Of a stretch of 64,000 nt of DNA, positions 33,894-44,264 are shown one piece after another. Origin of the DNA: Plenodomus lindquistii (Eukaryota; Ascomycota; Dothideomycetes; Pleosporales; Leptosphaeriaceae); NCBI GenBank assembly GCA_025504975.1, contig JANUWI010000004.1, positions 1,922,001 to 1,986,000 on the forward strand, written 5' to 3'. Position 1 is the first letter of the stretch. Each line of letters begins with the position of its first letter. Made by a program: the position numbers and the translations under genes. The notes under the pieces are model-generated. The model saw nothing but the letters and a program-made list of their open reading frames with translations, was not told the DNA's origin and made no database searches.

Positions 33894-35750
33894 CTAGAGA
33901 TACCTAAAGTCCGGCGCCCGACTCTTCCTGTTCCTATGTCTTGGGTTCACGGGCTGACGATCATATGCGTCATTGTAATCGCCCTGTCCTTGCTGTCCCT
34001 GCCCGAAGCCGTTCATGTTCATGCCTCCATTCATGCCTCCATTCATCCCACCATACCCGCCGTTGAATCCTCCCATTTGGCCTCCACCGTTCCACTGGTT
34101 CTGACCTTGGTGTTGGTGCGGTTGGTTCATCATACCCCCGTAGTTTTGCATCCCATTCATCATGGGGTTCTGCATCTGCATGGGTTGCTGCATCTGCATC
34201 GGCATACCCATCATCTGTGGATTCATCATTGACCCTCCGTTGTTGAACCCCATGTTGGGGTTGAAAGGCGCTGCGTGGAAGCCCATGTTGCCATTCATGT
34301 TACTCCCGTTGGCAACATTTGGCATACCTGCCATGCCCATCATCGGCATAGGCATAGGCATGTTGACCGGCATGTTCTTCAGTGCTTCCATTTGTTGTAT
34401 GAAATCTTGCTCGGTTTGTGCGGCCGGATTGGAAGCCTGTCGAGCTTCTTGTTCCTTTTGTTGCCGCATGGCTTTGGGTGCGGATGGCGGCTTGATTTCA
34501 GTGGGTGGAGACTTCCGTTTCTTGGAAGTGGTCGATTCAGTGTCTGAACCATTACCATTGCCGCCAAGAGCTGGACTTGCGGACGATGTTGGCTTCGCCG
34601 CATCTGCAATAGAGAGTGTGGACACGTCAGTAGCAGTGTTGGAGGCAGAATTCTCATGTTCATTGGTGGACGATGCTGCGGTTTCAACAGCTGCTGCTTG
34701 GACTTCTGCCTTTGCCTTTTCCTCCTTGTCTGTTTTCTCCTTTGCCTTTTCTGCTTCGTACGCCTTGATAGACTTTACCATATCCTCATCAGGAACAAGA
34801 TCATCCATGAGAACATCCTCCTGCGCACAATTCGGACAAATCAAATCTCCATCTGCCAGTGCATTGTCGATACACTCTCGGCAGTAGGTCTTACTACAGC
34901 ATGGTGTTTTGACAGGGTCAACGAACATCCGCTTGTCGATCGGGCATTCCAATCCACGTTGTCGGACTTCCTCACTGGCAGCATCTGCACTTGCAGCTTG
35001 TGCCTTTGTAGCGTTGACCTTCTCTTGAAACTTCTCCCACGTCTTTGTGTCCGCCATCACCTGCACATATTCCCCATCAGCATTCAACATGACGCCCTTT
35101 GCTGCCTCCTCGTCGATGGGCTTCTCAACCTTTTTCAGGAATGATTGAGGAATGCCCGTTGTGCGTTTGGCCTGGAACACAGGCTTGAAGTCGGGGTCGT
35201 CGTTGGTAGGACAGGCTTGGATCCAGTGACCCTTGATATTGCAGCGACGGCAGACGTAGCCAGGTGGTGGATCATGGTTCGGTACTACAACCGCTTTCTT
35301 CTTATGGAACACAGGCTTTGCGTGCGACAAGGCCTCTTTTTGTGCATCCCAGACTGAGGCAGACTCGGCCAAGAAGGCAGCCTCAGCGTCGGTCTCAGTC
35401 AGGTCAGCGCCAGCGCCAGGTGCACTCGGTGCGGGCTTCGTCTCTTTGGTGATTGCGCGTACAGGCGCTCTTCCTGTAACATAGCGGGCGGCTCGCCCGC
35501 GACCACGGGGAGCCGGCCTTCGGACGGCGATGACTGTATCGGATCGGGGAATGAGTGTGGTGTCGTCCTTGTACTCGCTGTTCATGTCGTGTTCGGGGTA
35601 GATGTGGAGGTTGAAGTCGGTGCCATCGCCGAGGCCGGAGGCGGTGATAATCTCACGCTTCAACTCGAAGACGCTGATGCTAGTCCCCTCGAAGAAGATG
35701 AGTTCGGGCTCCTTCGAGTTCTTGAACTTGTAGAACACTGAAGACGGCAT
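33894..35750 (-). CDS. MPE1: cleavage and polyadenylation factor subunit Mpe1 (DWNN/RBBP6 family)
   Basis: One uninterrupted exon of 618 aa. The N-terminal ~78 residues form the ubiquitin-like DWNN domain (VFYKFKNSKEPELIFFEG, then SVFELKREI). A CCHC zinc knuckle, CRRCNIKGHWIQAC, follows at about 167-180. A RING/U-box-like module comes at about 269-308 (CPIDKRMF, then CCSKTYCREC and CPNC). A Lys/Glu-rich helical stretch and a low-complexity C-terminus rich in Met, Asn, Gly, Gln and Pro follow (about 460-600). This order defines Mpe1 in fungi and RBBP6 in animals. Mpe1 belongs to the nuclear CPF complex that cleaves and polyadenylates pre-mRNA. The start at 35750 is the only Met before the DWNN domain. 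The repetitive C-terminus probably varies between strains. Confidence 0.95.
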   Translation of the reverse strand: MPSSVFYKFKNSKEPELIFFEGTSISVFELKREIITASGLGDGTDFNLHIYPEHDMNSEYKDDTTLIPRSDTVIAVRRPAPRGRGRAARYVTGRAPVRAITKETKPAPSAPGAGADLTETDAEAAFLAESASVWDAQKEALSHAKPVFHKKKAVVVPNHDPPPGYVCRRCNIKGHWIQACPTNDDPDFKPVFQAKRTTGIPQSFLKKVEKPIDEEAAKGVMLNADGEYVQVMADTKTWEKFQEKVNATKAQAASADAASEEVRQRGLECPIDKRMFVDPVKTPCCSKTYCRECIDNALADGDLICPNCAQEDVLMDDLVPDEDMVKSIKAYEAEKAKEKTDKEEKAKAEVQAAAVETAASSTNEHENSASNTATDVSTLSIADAAKPTSSASPALGGNGNGSDTESTTSKKRKSPPTEIKPPSAPKAMRQQKEQEARQASNPAAQTEQDFIQQMEALKNMPVNMPMPMPMMGMAGMPNVANGSNMNGNMGFHAAPFNPNMGFNNGGSMMNPQMMGMPMQMQQPMQMQNPMMNGMQNYGGMMNQPHQHQGQNQWNGGGQMGGFNGGYGGMNGGMNGGMNMNGFGQGQQGQGDYNDAYDRQPVNPRHRNRKSRAPDFRYL

Positions 35751-36414
35751 TTTGAATTGAGTGACAGTGAAAAAAATGCAAGCGCAACAACTTTATTGCT
35801 CTATATATAACAGTAGGCGGCGACCAGCGTCGCGCGCGTTAACAGAGAGGAAGGGAAGTCGTCGCAATCGTTGCCCCTACTATAATGAGCGCAAGCGTGC
35901 AGCTTGTGTCTTACAACGCGATGCAACGAATGTGCAGTGTTACGCGTAAGTGTCGAGAGTAAGGTGTGGTGCGGTGTGGCGTGGTGCGGTGGTGGGCTGA
36001 GAGTGAAGAGTCAAAGGAAGACCGGCGATGGAAGAGAAAGGAAGGAGGCCTGGCTGATAAAGACGCCCGGACGCGCCAAGGCCGCTAGTCTCACTTGACG
36101 AACCCCTCACTGCAAACTATGGTACGTCTCGTCTCCACTCTGCCTTCACTGAACCCTAGACCACGGACATCTCACATCTCACGTTCACGTTTTCTGGCCA
36201 TTGTTGTCTAGTTCTTGGCAGGGACTGAGGCTGGTTTACAGGTCTCGTCCCTTTAATATGTATTCTGGCATGGTAGGTACCTAGCTAGTGCTCCTCGTGG
36301 CTGTCCCCGAGACCGTTGCCCTGAGCAAATCTGTATTTATACACACGGATCCAAGCTCATGAAAGACATTTATCTCTCCTCTCAAAGCTACAAAGAGTAG
36401 CGGAAAATCCAAGC
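35751..36414. other. intergenic region between NMA111 and MPE1
   Basis: 664 bp. A GGTGTGGTGCGGTG-like repetitive stretch occurs near 35962-35990. An ATG directly followed by a donor-like GTACGT occurs at 36119, with an acceptor-like TTGTCTAG near 36205-36212, but the joined frame stops after 15 codons, so I do not call a gene. Confidence 0.45.
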
Positions 36415-39400
36415 TCACTCTTCACCCGCCTCAACCTCGAGTTCGTCAGGTCCCAGTTCTTCACGCGCGCCACCGTCTTCGCATTCGTGGATGATCTTCT
36501 TCCATCCTAGCGGCTCGGAAGCGTCCTTTTGATACTCAATGGTAGGGAAGTAATGCTCGTTCTTCTTTAAGGTTGCCACCCACGGTACATTGTCGAAAGT
36601 GATGACTTTGAGTCGGAAGTACTCCTTGTCACCAATCTTCTTCACTTCTTGAAGAAATGTGTCAAGATTGGGTGTGGGAACGTTGTTGACATGTGTAACA
36701 AAATTTGTTGGTGCGAGCTGCGACGTTGTTAGCATAAGACATCACTCAATTGGTTGTTTTGTGCACAACTCACTCCGTACATGTACGCTGGTGAGCCACG
36801 CGCGCGCGAGGAAATATAGACATCGGAGTGTATCTTGCTGATCTGTTGGCGAACAGCTTGGTGGGGACGGTGAACTGTCGCACCACAGAAGCTGATCATG
36901 CGATCTGTCTCGAGGTCTTCTGTCGCGACAGTCGAAACCTTGATCGTCTTTTCCTCCCGCTTGCGTACTACCACCGCTTCAAGGAACTCGTTGTTGTACA
37001 TGACATCAAGATCTGGCGAGCGCGTAACGAGCTTGCCATTGAGTGTCAAGAGCACATCGCCTTCGTTGAGACCGTCTCCATGGCCAGAGTCGACCTTCCG
37101 TACCATGAAGAGTTGGTGACGTTCTGGGTCAGCTGTTTCGGTCTTCTCGATCCACTCCTCAGAAACGCCCATGACACGGGCTTGACTCATCTGTACGGTT
37201 TGGAACTCGACGTTCAATATCCGCAACTTTGGTGTCTTTCCGCTTTTGATCTCATTGAGAACTGGAAGCAGATTGGGCGTTGCAAGACCAAGGTGGTATT
37301 CAACGTCCTTGCCGCTGTGCGATGTTCGCTCGCCCAGATATGAAAGCCAGAGTGCCTGGACAGTACCATCCTCTGCAATGAGCACGCCGGAACCACTGTG
37401 CGATGCCTGATTGGTGTCGACTGTGATGGCATCAAAGTTTGTCGCGCGGTAACGCGGAGTAATTGCACTGGCAGGAATAGCGACTGTAGTTATGTCTGTA
37501 ACGACGGTCTTTGCCACAACAGGCCTGAAGTTCTGGTTGAGTCCGAAGAAAATAGTCTCCTCACCCTTCTTGATGAAGTCGGTCGCGAACTTAGGCGTCT
37601 TGACTGACGCATTGACAAGCGAAGGATCGTACTTGACGATCGCATAGTTCTGCAATGGGTGCATGAAGACGACATGAGCGTCAACGAAGATGCTATCAGC
37701 GATGATCAAGGAAATGTCGCACAGGTCATAAGGCAGAATGGCTCTCGAGACAAGGACAAGACCCTGATCAGCGTCCACCACAAGACCATAGCCTTGCTTG
37801 TTCATCTTGGGAAAGCCGTCAAGCTTGATAGGCATACTGACGTGCACTCTGACGAAACTGCGGACAATGTCCACGGCCTCTGGGTACTTCGAACTCATTT
37901 TAATGAAGTTCGCTCGGCGTGGGACCGGAGGCACAGGTGGAATGGCATCTGCAATCGGCTTGAAATCCCACAAGCCCGTCGTGTCATTGCGTGTTGCTAT
38001 TCTGATCTTAGCGTGCCAATGTCTATCGATCGCAGTGATGCTAGTGTTAGCAGTGTGTAGATCGCGCAGGTGCTTGTACATCATCACCACTCGCTTGCGG
38101 TCAGGAATCTTCTTCATGACTTCGATGAACGCATCCAGATTCGGCGTAGGTTGATTGTCTACTTCCTGAATGAGCCATCCTGAAGCGTAGCCATCAGCAA
38201 AACGGAAGGAACCAGCTGCTTCGCAGACGTAAACACCGGAGTCTTTCAGAGAGATGGCATACAACCGCGCTTGCTGGTACGAGAGATCATGGAAAGAGGC
38301 TCCAGCTACCGAGACAAACTTGTCGGGCGTAATGTCGTGGAGGTTGCCAACGTCAAGATCAACATCGATGTTCTCCCCGGCGCGTTGTATCGTGACGGAG
38401 ATCGTCTTGCCAACATGGTCGTCTAATATCGCGTCGAGGCGGACGAACTGCGTGATGAGCTCACCATTGACCTTAGTAAGAAGATCACCCTCTTCCACCT
38501 TTGAAGACGCTGGACCCTTTGGAAGAACGACTTCAGCCACCAGCATGCCTGTCTCCTTGGGAAACTCGGTACGGATAGCCTTCTCCAGCTCAGGAGTCAG
38601 ACCAAGCCTGCGGCATTCGTCAAATGGCTTCAGAATCCACTGTGTTTGTATTGTGCCTCTTGACACGGGTTTTTCTTGGCGAATCAGCTCCAGTGCGCGT
38701 AGCGGTCGATCGAGTGGCAAAAAGTAGTCGGTTGCGGCACCGTCAGCTCGTCCACCAGCCTGCAGCGCAACCGCGAACCCATTCCTGTCCACCACAGGAC
38801 TTCCAGAGGACCCTCCACTTGCTGCGGCGGCCGCTTGGATGTAGTTGGTGTTGAAGTCGGAGTACCCCTCGCCGTACTCTGGAGCGTTGCGGTCGAGTCG
38901 ACTGATGACACCCGACAAAATACTGAGCTTCTCTCCTGCATCATTACCAACCACGCGAATCTCGACGCCGACTTTGGCATTGTCAGGGCGTAGTTGCAAG
39001 GCTGTGACAGGCATGTACTTGATTTTCTTGGGGTCGAATCGCAAGATGCCGAAGTCGTGGACGGGGTCTCGGTAGACAGGGTAGACGTCGCATTCCTCGT
39101 GATTGTCGAAGATGCAGTAGCCGATGAAGGGGCCTGCACCGACAACATGGCGGTTGGTAAGGATGTAGCCTTTCTCCGCGTCCACGACGAATCCAGTAGC
39201 CTCGCTCGAAATGGCAGGGTCCGTATCAAACGAGCACGTCTGGCAAAAGTGTATCGAAACAACACTCTTGACGACGCTTTCAATGGTCTTTTGCCATTCG
39301 GCCGTGTCCTGTCCCGTTATGGCGACATGCGCCGGCGAGGATATGGCCTCGAGAGCGCTGTAGTCGCTGTGTGCGTCGTCGTCCATGGCCTCGTCAGACT

Positions 39401-39524
39401 TGGACGATGCTAGTGCGCCGTTGTGCATAGGAATAGACGTCTCAGGCCTGATCTGCTTCGAGGGGCGGTCGGTTAGAGGCGAGGTTGGCGGTTGCTTGCG
39501 CTTGGTGGTGCCATTCTGTTCCAT
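36415..39524 (-). CDS. NMA111: HtrA-like serine protease Nma111
   Basis: Exon 1 (36774-39524) and exon 2 (36415-36717), with a 56-bp intron, give 1017 aa. The protein shows the Nma111 double layout: two trypsin-like HtrA halves with PDZ domains. The first half holds the triad: His126 in ILTNRHVVGAG, Asp157 in PVHDFGILRFD, and Ser240 in ASGGSSGSPVV. The second half (about 600-1000) is protease-like but degenerate, with SHSGSGVLI in place of a perfect active site. The N-terminus from 39524 is basic (TTKRKQPPTSPL, then KQIRPE) and fits the nuclear localisation reported for the yeast protein. The frame stays open upstream to an ATG at 39716, adding 64 almost acid-free residues that resemble a mitochondrial presequence. 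Nma111 is linked to apoptosis-like death and lipid homeostasis. Confidence 0.93.
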
Positions 39525-40295
39525 GGGCGGAGACAGTGCGGAAGAGATGGTCGAAGCGCGTCTGCGTAGTGAGTCTCTTGGCGCTGGCCGCGTGAGAAGG
39601 CACGTGGCAGGGTGAAGCAGCGGTCGAGGGGAGGACAGGGAAAGAGGAGTCAATGAAGGTGTTGCACAAAAAGATCTTGTACAGGCGGCGGCGAGAGAAA
39701 CTCGGCCAAACAGCATAAACAAGAGCGCTTTGGGAACGACAAATAGGAACGGACAATGCACAACCCGGGCTCTTGCTTGACCGTCTATGCGCGCGAGCAG
39801 CTATCGCGATGGACCGTGGGTGGTGATGGCAGTGGCAGTGGCCGATGCGCGCGTTCCTGGTCTTGGACAAGCCCTGCAGCACAGTGCGCGCCGCGCTCCC
39901 CGGTCCATTTTGACGTGGTGCCGGCGTCGTCATCGTTCGCTGTTCGCTGCATCGACTTGGGCAAGCATCTTTTGTCAAACTCGAAGGCGCATGCATCGCT
40001 CTCATACACGAACATAACATCTGCAAGACTTGCCAAAGCTTTGGTGCATGCACACATTCACTACTAATACGACACATCAAGGTTATTTGTGCTGCACGTG
40101 CTTCGATTCCTCTCCAAAACTGCATGCCAAGGGCCGTTGGATAAACACCAGGCCAGGTGGACATTCATTCTGTGTCTGGTAGCACACATTGCACTGTGCA
40201 AAGGGCAGATCAAGCGAACATGCCAGTCAACCATGGACGTCCCACCACTGTAATCATCCAACACGATGCACCACTTCTGCATCTCAAAGTCCCAC
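39525..40295. other. leader and promoter region of NMA111
   Basis: 771 bp. The first ~190 bp next to the start codon are pyrimidine-rich on the coding strand and open in the NMA111 frame. The rest shows no gene. Confidence 0.5.
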
Positions 40296-40839
40296 CTAAA
40301 CCTCCTCTAGCTCCTCCTCGATGGCCTCCTCCTCCTTGACCTCTTGCTTGATCATGGTGTTAGCCCGCTTGCGGCCGGTGGCCTTCTTCTTGGGAGAGCC
40401 CTCGTTGTCGGCGTCAGTGTTGACCTTGTGCTTGCGTTTCGACGGAGTCTTGGGAACCGTGCCACCTTCCTCTTCAGCGACCTTGAGCGGCTGTCCGGCC
40501 TTGATGTTGTTCATGTCGTCGTTGTGTTTGTCTTTCAGACGGCGAATGAGATTCCTGCAGGACTCGGCAGTACGTCCAACCGGGACAGGACAAGTCTGAT
40601 GTAAACGTTAGCCATCGTGGTATCGTGGTCCGCGTGGAACATCTACTTACTGACGTCTTGGACTCGAAGTTGGCAGTGCCTGCGGCATGCTCGCAGAGTA
40701 CGAGGAGGTACGCAATCTGCGAGGCATTGTGAGTTTGGGAAACGACTTCGTGTAGGCGGTCACTTACCTTGTCTTGTTCTGACCACGCAAGTCTGCTCGA
40801 GGCGCCCTTGGAGGGTATATCCTTTGGAACGTCAGCCAT
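40296..40839 (-). CDS. small Myb/SANT-like nuclear-type protein, unknown function
   Basis: Three exons (40768-40839, 40651-40716, 40296-40595) give 145 aa. The N-terminal ~80 residues contain LAWSEQDKIAYLLVLCEHA and GRTAESCRNLIRRLKDKHND. They are spaced like a small helical DNA-binding module in which a Trp-containing helix is followed by a GRT-x-E-S/A-C recognition-type helix. The C-terminus is strongly basic (PSKRKHKVN and KKKATGRKRAN), then ends in an acidic run (EEEAIEEELEEV) containing the sumoylation-like IKQEVKEE. This arrangement suggests a nuclear chromatin-associated protein. Intron 1 (51 bp) is stop-free and in frame, so unspliced translation would add 17 wrong residues. The Myb/SANT link is a judgement from motif shape only; many fungi have similar small proteins without known function. 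Confidence 0.75.
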
Positions 40840-43259
40840 GTTGAGCTATGCAGTGTAGTAAGTTATCCGGGTCTGAGTGTGTGTCTGGCGGTCAATGCTG
40901 CGGGATGTGATGAGCATGAAAGAAATACAGCAGGTAGAACCTGCTTGTATGTTGTGGGCAAACACCCTTCAGTCAATCCGTCTTCACCTCGACTTGCCTA
41001 TGGGTGCCATACCAACAGACCATTGAGGGCCGGGTAATGAGCACTTTGCAAACAGCCACTAGCCGTAACACCACCTATCTACATGATGGCAGACTTGAAT
41101 AAGCGATGCGAGAAAGAAAGCGCAGTCACTCATGGCAACAAGCTTGCAAGAAGCTGGCAGGACCTGAGGTGAAGTAAAAGGCGGTCAACAGCCTCCAGAA
41201 TCACTCTAAGCATTACTGGCCTCGTCTAAAACCACGACAATGTATCTCTTGTGGTCAATCTAGAAGTTTGATGCTCGACAAGCATGTTTATCTTAAAGTC
41301 TACAGTGTGTGTAAGGAGGTTTGATGCATTCGCGGATCGTAGTTTGTACCACCATGACATTGATCCAATGTACTGAGAACGATTTAAGAAAGCAGTAAAA
41401 CTGGTACACGTTGAGAGACAAGCACTGGAAAGATATTGCGTGCCTTATGGGTACCATAGTAAACTTAGTATGACGCAGACGTGACACTGAATAGGCGAGT
41501 CAACCATCTTCTGTATGATGTCTCCCCCTTGGAGCATCCCATCGTGAAGCACACACCAATTTTGTAATACTGGTTTGACGTCGTCTGGCCGACACACAAG
41601 AACATAAGAAGTGGTTGTTGTTCTTGTTCCTGTAGTGTAGCAAGTAATGGTGACCTAATTTAGCAACACCACGAATTATTACCTCGCCAATACTCTAGCA
41701 GGTGCAGCCCCCACCAACCACCTTATTGATTCTCGGGCCGCAGTGGAACCCGCGTGCTTCTTGGTGCAGGTTGCGAAAGCGACCGACCTTTGTACGGTAC
41801 CACTTGAAGAGACTTCGGTCGAATCCAAGTGTTGCCGGATATCCGCTGCTTACCACATTGTGGCCGAACAATATATGCCCATTTATCGTTCTTTGGCCGT
41901 TCCTATCTCACCGCTTTGTCGGCATGGGGCGTTGAACTCGGAGCCGTGATGAGATGTGCATAAAACATGGTGTCGACTGCGTGCCGGAAACCCAAAAGAT
42001 TAGGATTACGCAGAAAATTTCTCTGAGAAATTGCCCCAAGGCGCTGATATAAGGTAAGGCTCGAGCTAGAGCCAAGCCCTAGGGCAACTCTTGTCCTGCA
42101 GACGAACCGTCCTTCGATTTGCCTGAGCCGCCAAAGCCGTTGCGTTTTAGCGCAGCTAGGGCAGACCTTTTATGCGGGTGGCCTGTCGAGTATGCGCAAG
42201 GTTGCTGCTGTCAGGGCGCTCGAGACGTGCTTGAGTGGGTTCGGGGCGTTCGGCATGACGATGATGCTGCACCGCTTCAGCCAGTTAGTTGGCTTCTGGT
42301 TGGCCGAAGTCAAGAAATGCCAGAAAACTATCGTTGCCAATACTCCATGCCGATTTTCGTATATTGCTCTTCTAATTAGCAAAAACACCTAGTAGGGTAT
42401 ATAGCTAATTACTTGGTATAGAAATCTAGAAAAGTGGGAATAATTAATAATGTAACTAGCGTTCCAATTATTAAAACCCACAATACGCACATTCTAGTCT
42501 ATAAAAGAAGCAGCCGAGTACCTACCAAAATTTGATTCGCAGAGCAATATACGAGAATCGAAATGGTGTAGGTTCGGCGGTGTGTTCGAAGGGTTGCATG
42601 CCTCATGTTGAGTACGCGAGCGTTGCTGTGCGTCTAGGCTGCCGCTGCCGAATTATTCCCATGGCGAATCAGCAATGCGGTTACCGTAATGACCTTTGCA
42701 TCCTAGCGGCTCGTATCAAGGTCGCATGAGCAAAGTCTCAGATCGCGGGTCACTTTACACATTGCCATCTGGCATACCAACACCAATGTTGAGAGCGCCA
42801 GGCGCATCGGAGTAAGAGCATTGCGGTGATATTGCGGAAGAGCACGTCTTACCGTCTGGTAGAGTCTCGTGGAGGCGGAGCAACCTGGACAACAAACTGA
42901 CGACAAGGATCCTGGCCAAGTTGAGAAGGTCCTACCCACCCTGGACGGTTGGTGAAAGAGCAGTATTGGCTGCTGAGATGACATAGCACATCGCTAATGG
43001 ACAAGCCTTACGGCGCCCTATCAGGCACAGTCCGTCTATTTGCCGTCACAAGTCCCCGAAGCTATATAGTCTTCGGCAAGCCTCCTTCTGATTCCAGTAG
43101 TTGTTTCTCTCTCCCGTCACTCGCTTCCAGTCTATACTCGCTGCTCGCGTCATCGCGTTTGCCATTCGTCGGCCAGTATTCACGAAGACGTACAATCTAT
43201 TCTCAACACCATACAGCATTAGCTTGCATACGATTGCAAGCTGTAATAACAGACAAAAA
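40840..43259. other. 2.4-kb gene-free region with AT-rich core
   Basis: No supportable gene. From about 42370 to 42510 the sequence is markedly AT-rich compared with both sides. It is flanked by the imperfect inverted repeat listed separately. A TATA-like TATATAG at about 43064-43070, some 195 bp upstream of the next gene, may belong to that gene's promoter. Confidence 0.5.
42342..42569. repeat. imperfect inverted repeat around an AT-rich loop
   Basis: The left arm at 42342-42371, read on the minus strand, carries AGAGCAATATACGAAAATCG followed by GCATGG. The right arm at 42539-42569, read on the plus strand, carries AGAGCAATATACGAGAATCG followed by AAATGG. The arms are about 30 bp with roughly 26 matches and enclose about 170 bp of AT-rich DNA. 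The layout resembles a small non-autonomous element or its eroded remnant, but no target-site duplication is evident by eye. Confidence 0.6.
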
Positions 43260-44084
43260 ATGTCGCTAAAGTTCCTCACCCTTGCTATTGCTACTGTTGC
43301 ATACGCATCACCACTCGAAACTCTGTCAAAGGCTACCGACAACGATCCCTGCGAGCCATGCCAGCCCCAGGGAGCAACAGGCACGAAACCACCCGCGGTT
43401 GGTTCAGGTCTTAGCTCGCTCTACGTCGATGTTCTCAACTCTGTCAGGGGGATCAACTTCAAGCGTTCCATAGAATCGCGCGCCGAAGAAGGATTCTGCT
43501 GCAGACAGAGTCTTGATTGTGTAAATTTACAAAGGCTTAACATCCCCATGTGTTACGACAAGTTCACAACAAACTATGCCTTTCCAGATGGCTCCTACGG
43601 TTCTTTGACCACAGGAGACTACAACTCTGGAGCGGCCACCGCAAACTTGATCAGCGGGAACTTCACCAACGGGAACGAGAATGGCAACATCTATGAGAGC
43701 GATCCATCTGCGAGGCCAAATACCGCAACTCTACCTATCCCTCCTCAATACACAGGCACTGGTGTAGGAGCTGCCATTCCCGCAACTGAGCTTGGTAGCA
43801 TTATCGTTTACACAACCACTATTCCTGGAACTACTTTCACAGCAGCTACCACCCTTTCTGAGACCGTAAGGGTAGCCACGGTGAGTGGCGTGGAGGTGTC
43901 GATTACCGCAGCTGCAACCACCATCTCTCAGGCTACAACAATCGCGCCAGAGACAACTGTCGTGACTGAGACTGCTGTTCCTTCTTCATCTAGCGCTGGA
44001 GCTGCAAATCAAGTCGCTGTCGACTCCACACGATCCGTCGGCATGTCTATTCTGGGTGCTCTTATGTGGGCCTTGTACATGTAG
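43260..44084 (+). CDS. secreted, probably GPI-anchored cell-surface protein
   Basis: A single exon encodes 274 aa. A cleavable signal peptide is clear (MSLKFLTLAIATVAYASPLE). The mature N-terminal part contains six cysteines (DPCEPC, GFCCRQSLDC and IPMC), enough for three disulphides. A Gly/Asn/Ser-rich region (GDYNSGAATANLISGNFTNG) with NFT as a possible N-glycosylation site follows. A long Thr/Ser/Ala/Val-rich stalk (about 180-250) then ends in a hydrophobic tail (SVGMSILGALMWALYM), preceded by small residues suited to a GPI attachment site. The start is the ATG at 43260 in an A-rich context. I recognise the architecture of a fungal cell-wall or plasma-membrane surface protein, but no enzymatic domain. 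The compact Cys-rich module could mediate adhesion or host/environment contact; this is inference. Confidence 0.85.
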   Translation: MSLKFLTLAIATVAYASPLETLSKATDNDPCEPCQPQGATGTKPPAVGSGLSSLYVDVLNSVRGINFKRSIESRAEEGFCCRQSLDCVNLQRLNIPMCYDKFTTNYAFPDGSYGSLTTGDYNSGAATANLISGNFTNGNENGNIYESDPSARPNTATLPIPPQYTGTGVGAAIPATELGSIIVYTTTIPGTTFTAATTLSETVRVATVSGVEVSITAAATTISQATTIAPETTVVTETAVPSSSSAGAANQVAVDSTRSVGMSILGALMWALYM

Positions 44085-44264
44085 AGAGCAAATATGCGCC
44101 CTCTACACTTGGCGTCTTTTTCGGATGGCAACGCACTTGCTGTGAGTTGATCTTTGGCGTTACGATGGTGTGTTTTCCTGGGATGATACCCCTCCTGGAC
44201 GTGAAACGATGTATCAAGTAGCAGCCTCGTGTACAAAGAACGCACCTAATGAGCAACATGACTT

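Noticed and set aside
36119..36257. ATG immediately followed by a GTACGT donor, with an acceptor-like TTGTCTAG downstream
   Set aside because: This resembles genes whose first exon is only ATG, but the joined frame stops after 15 codons and matches no small ribosomal protein.
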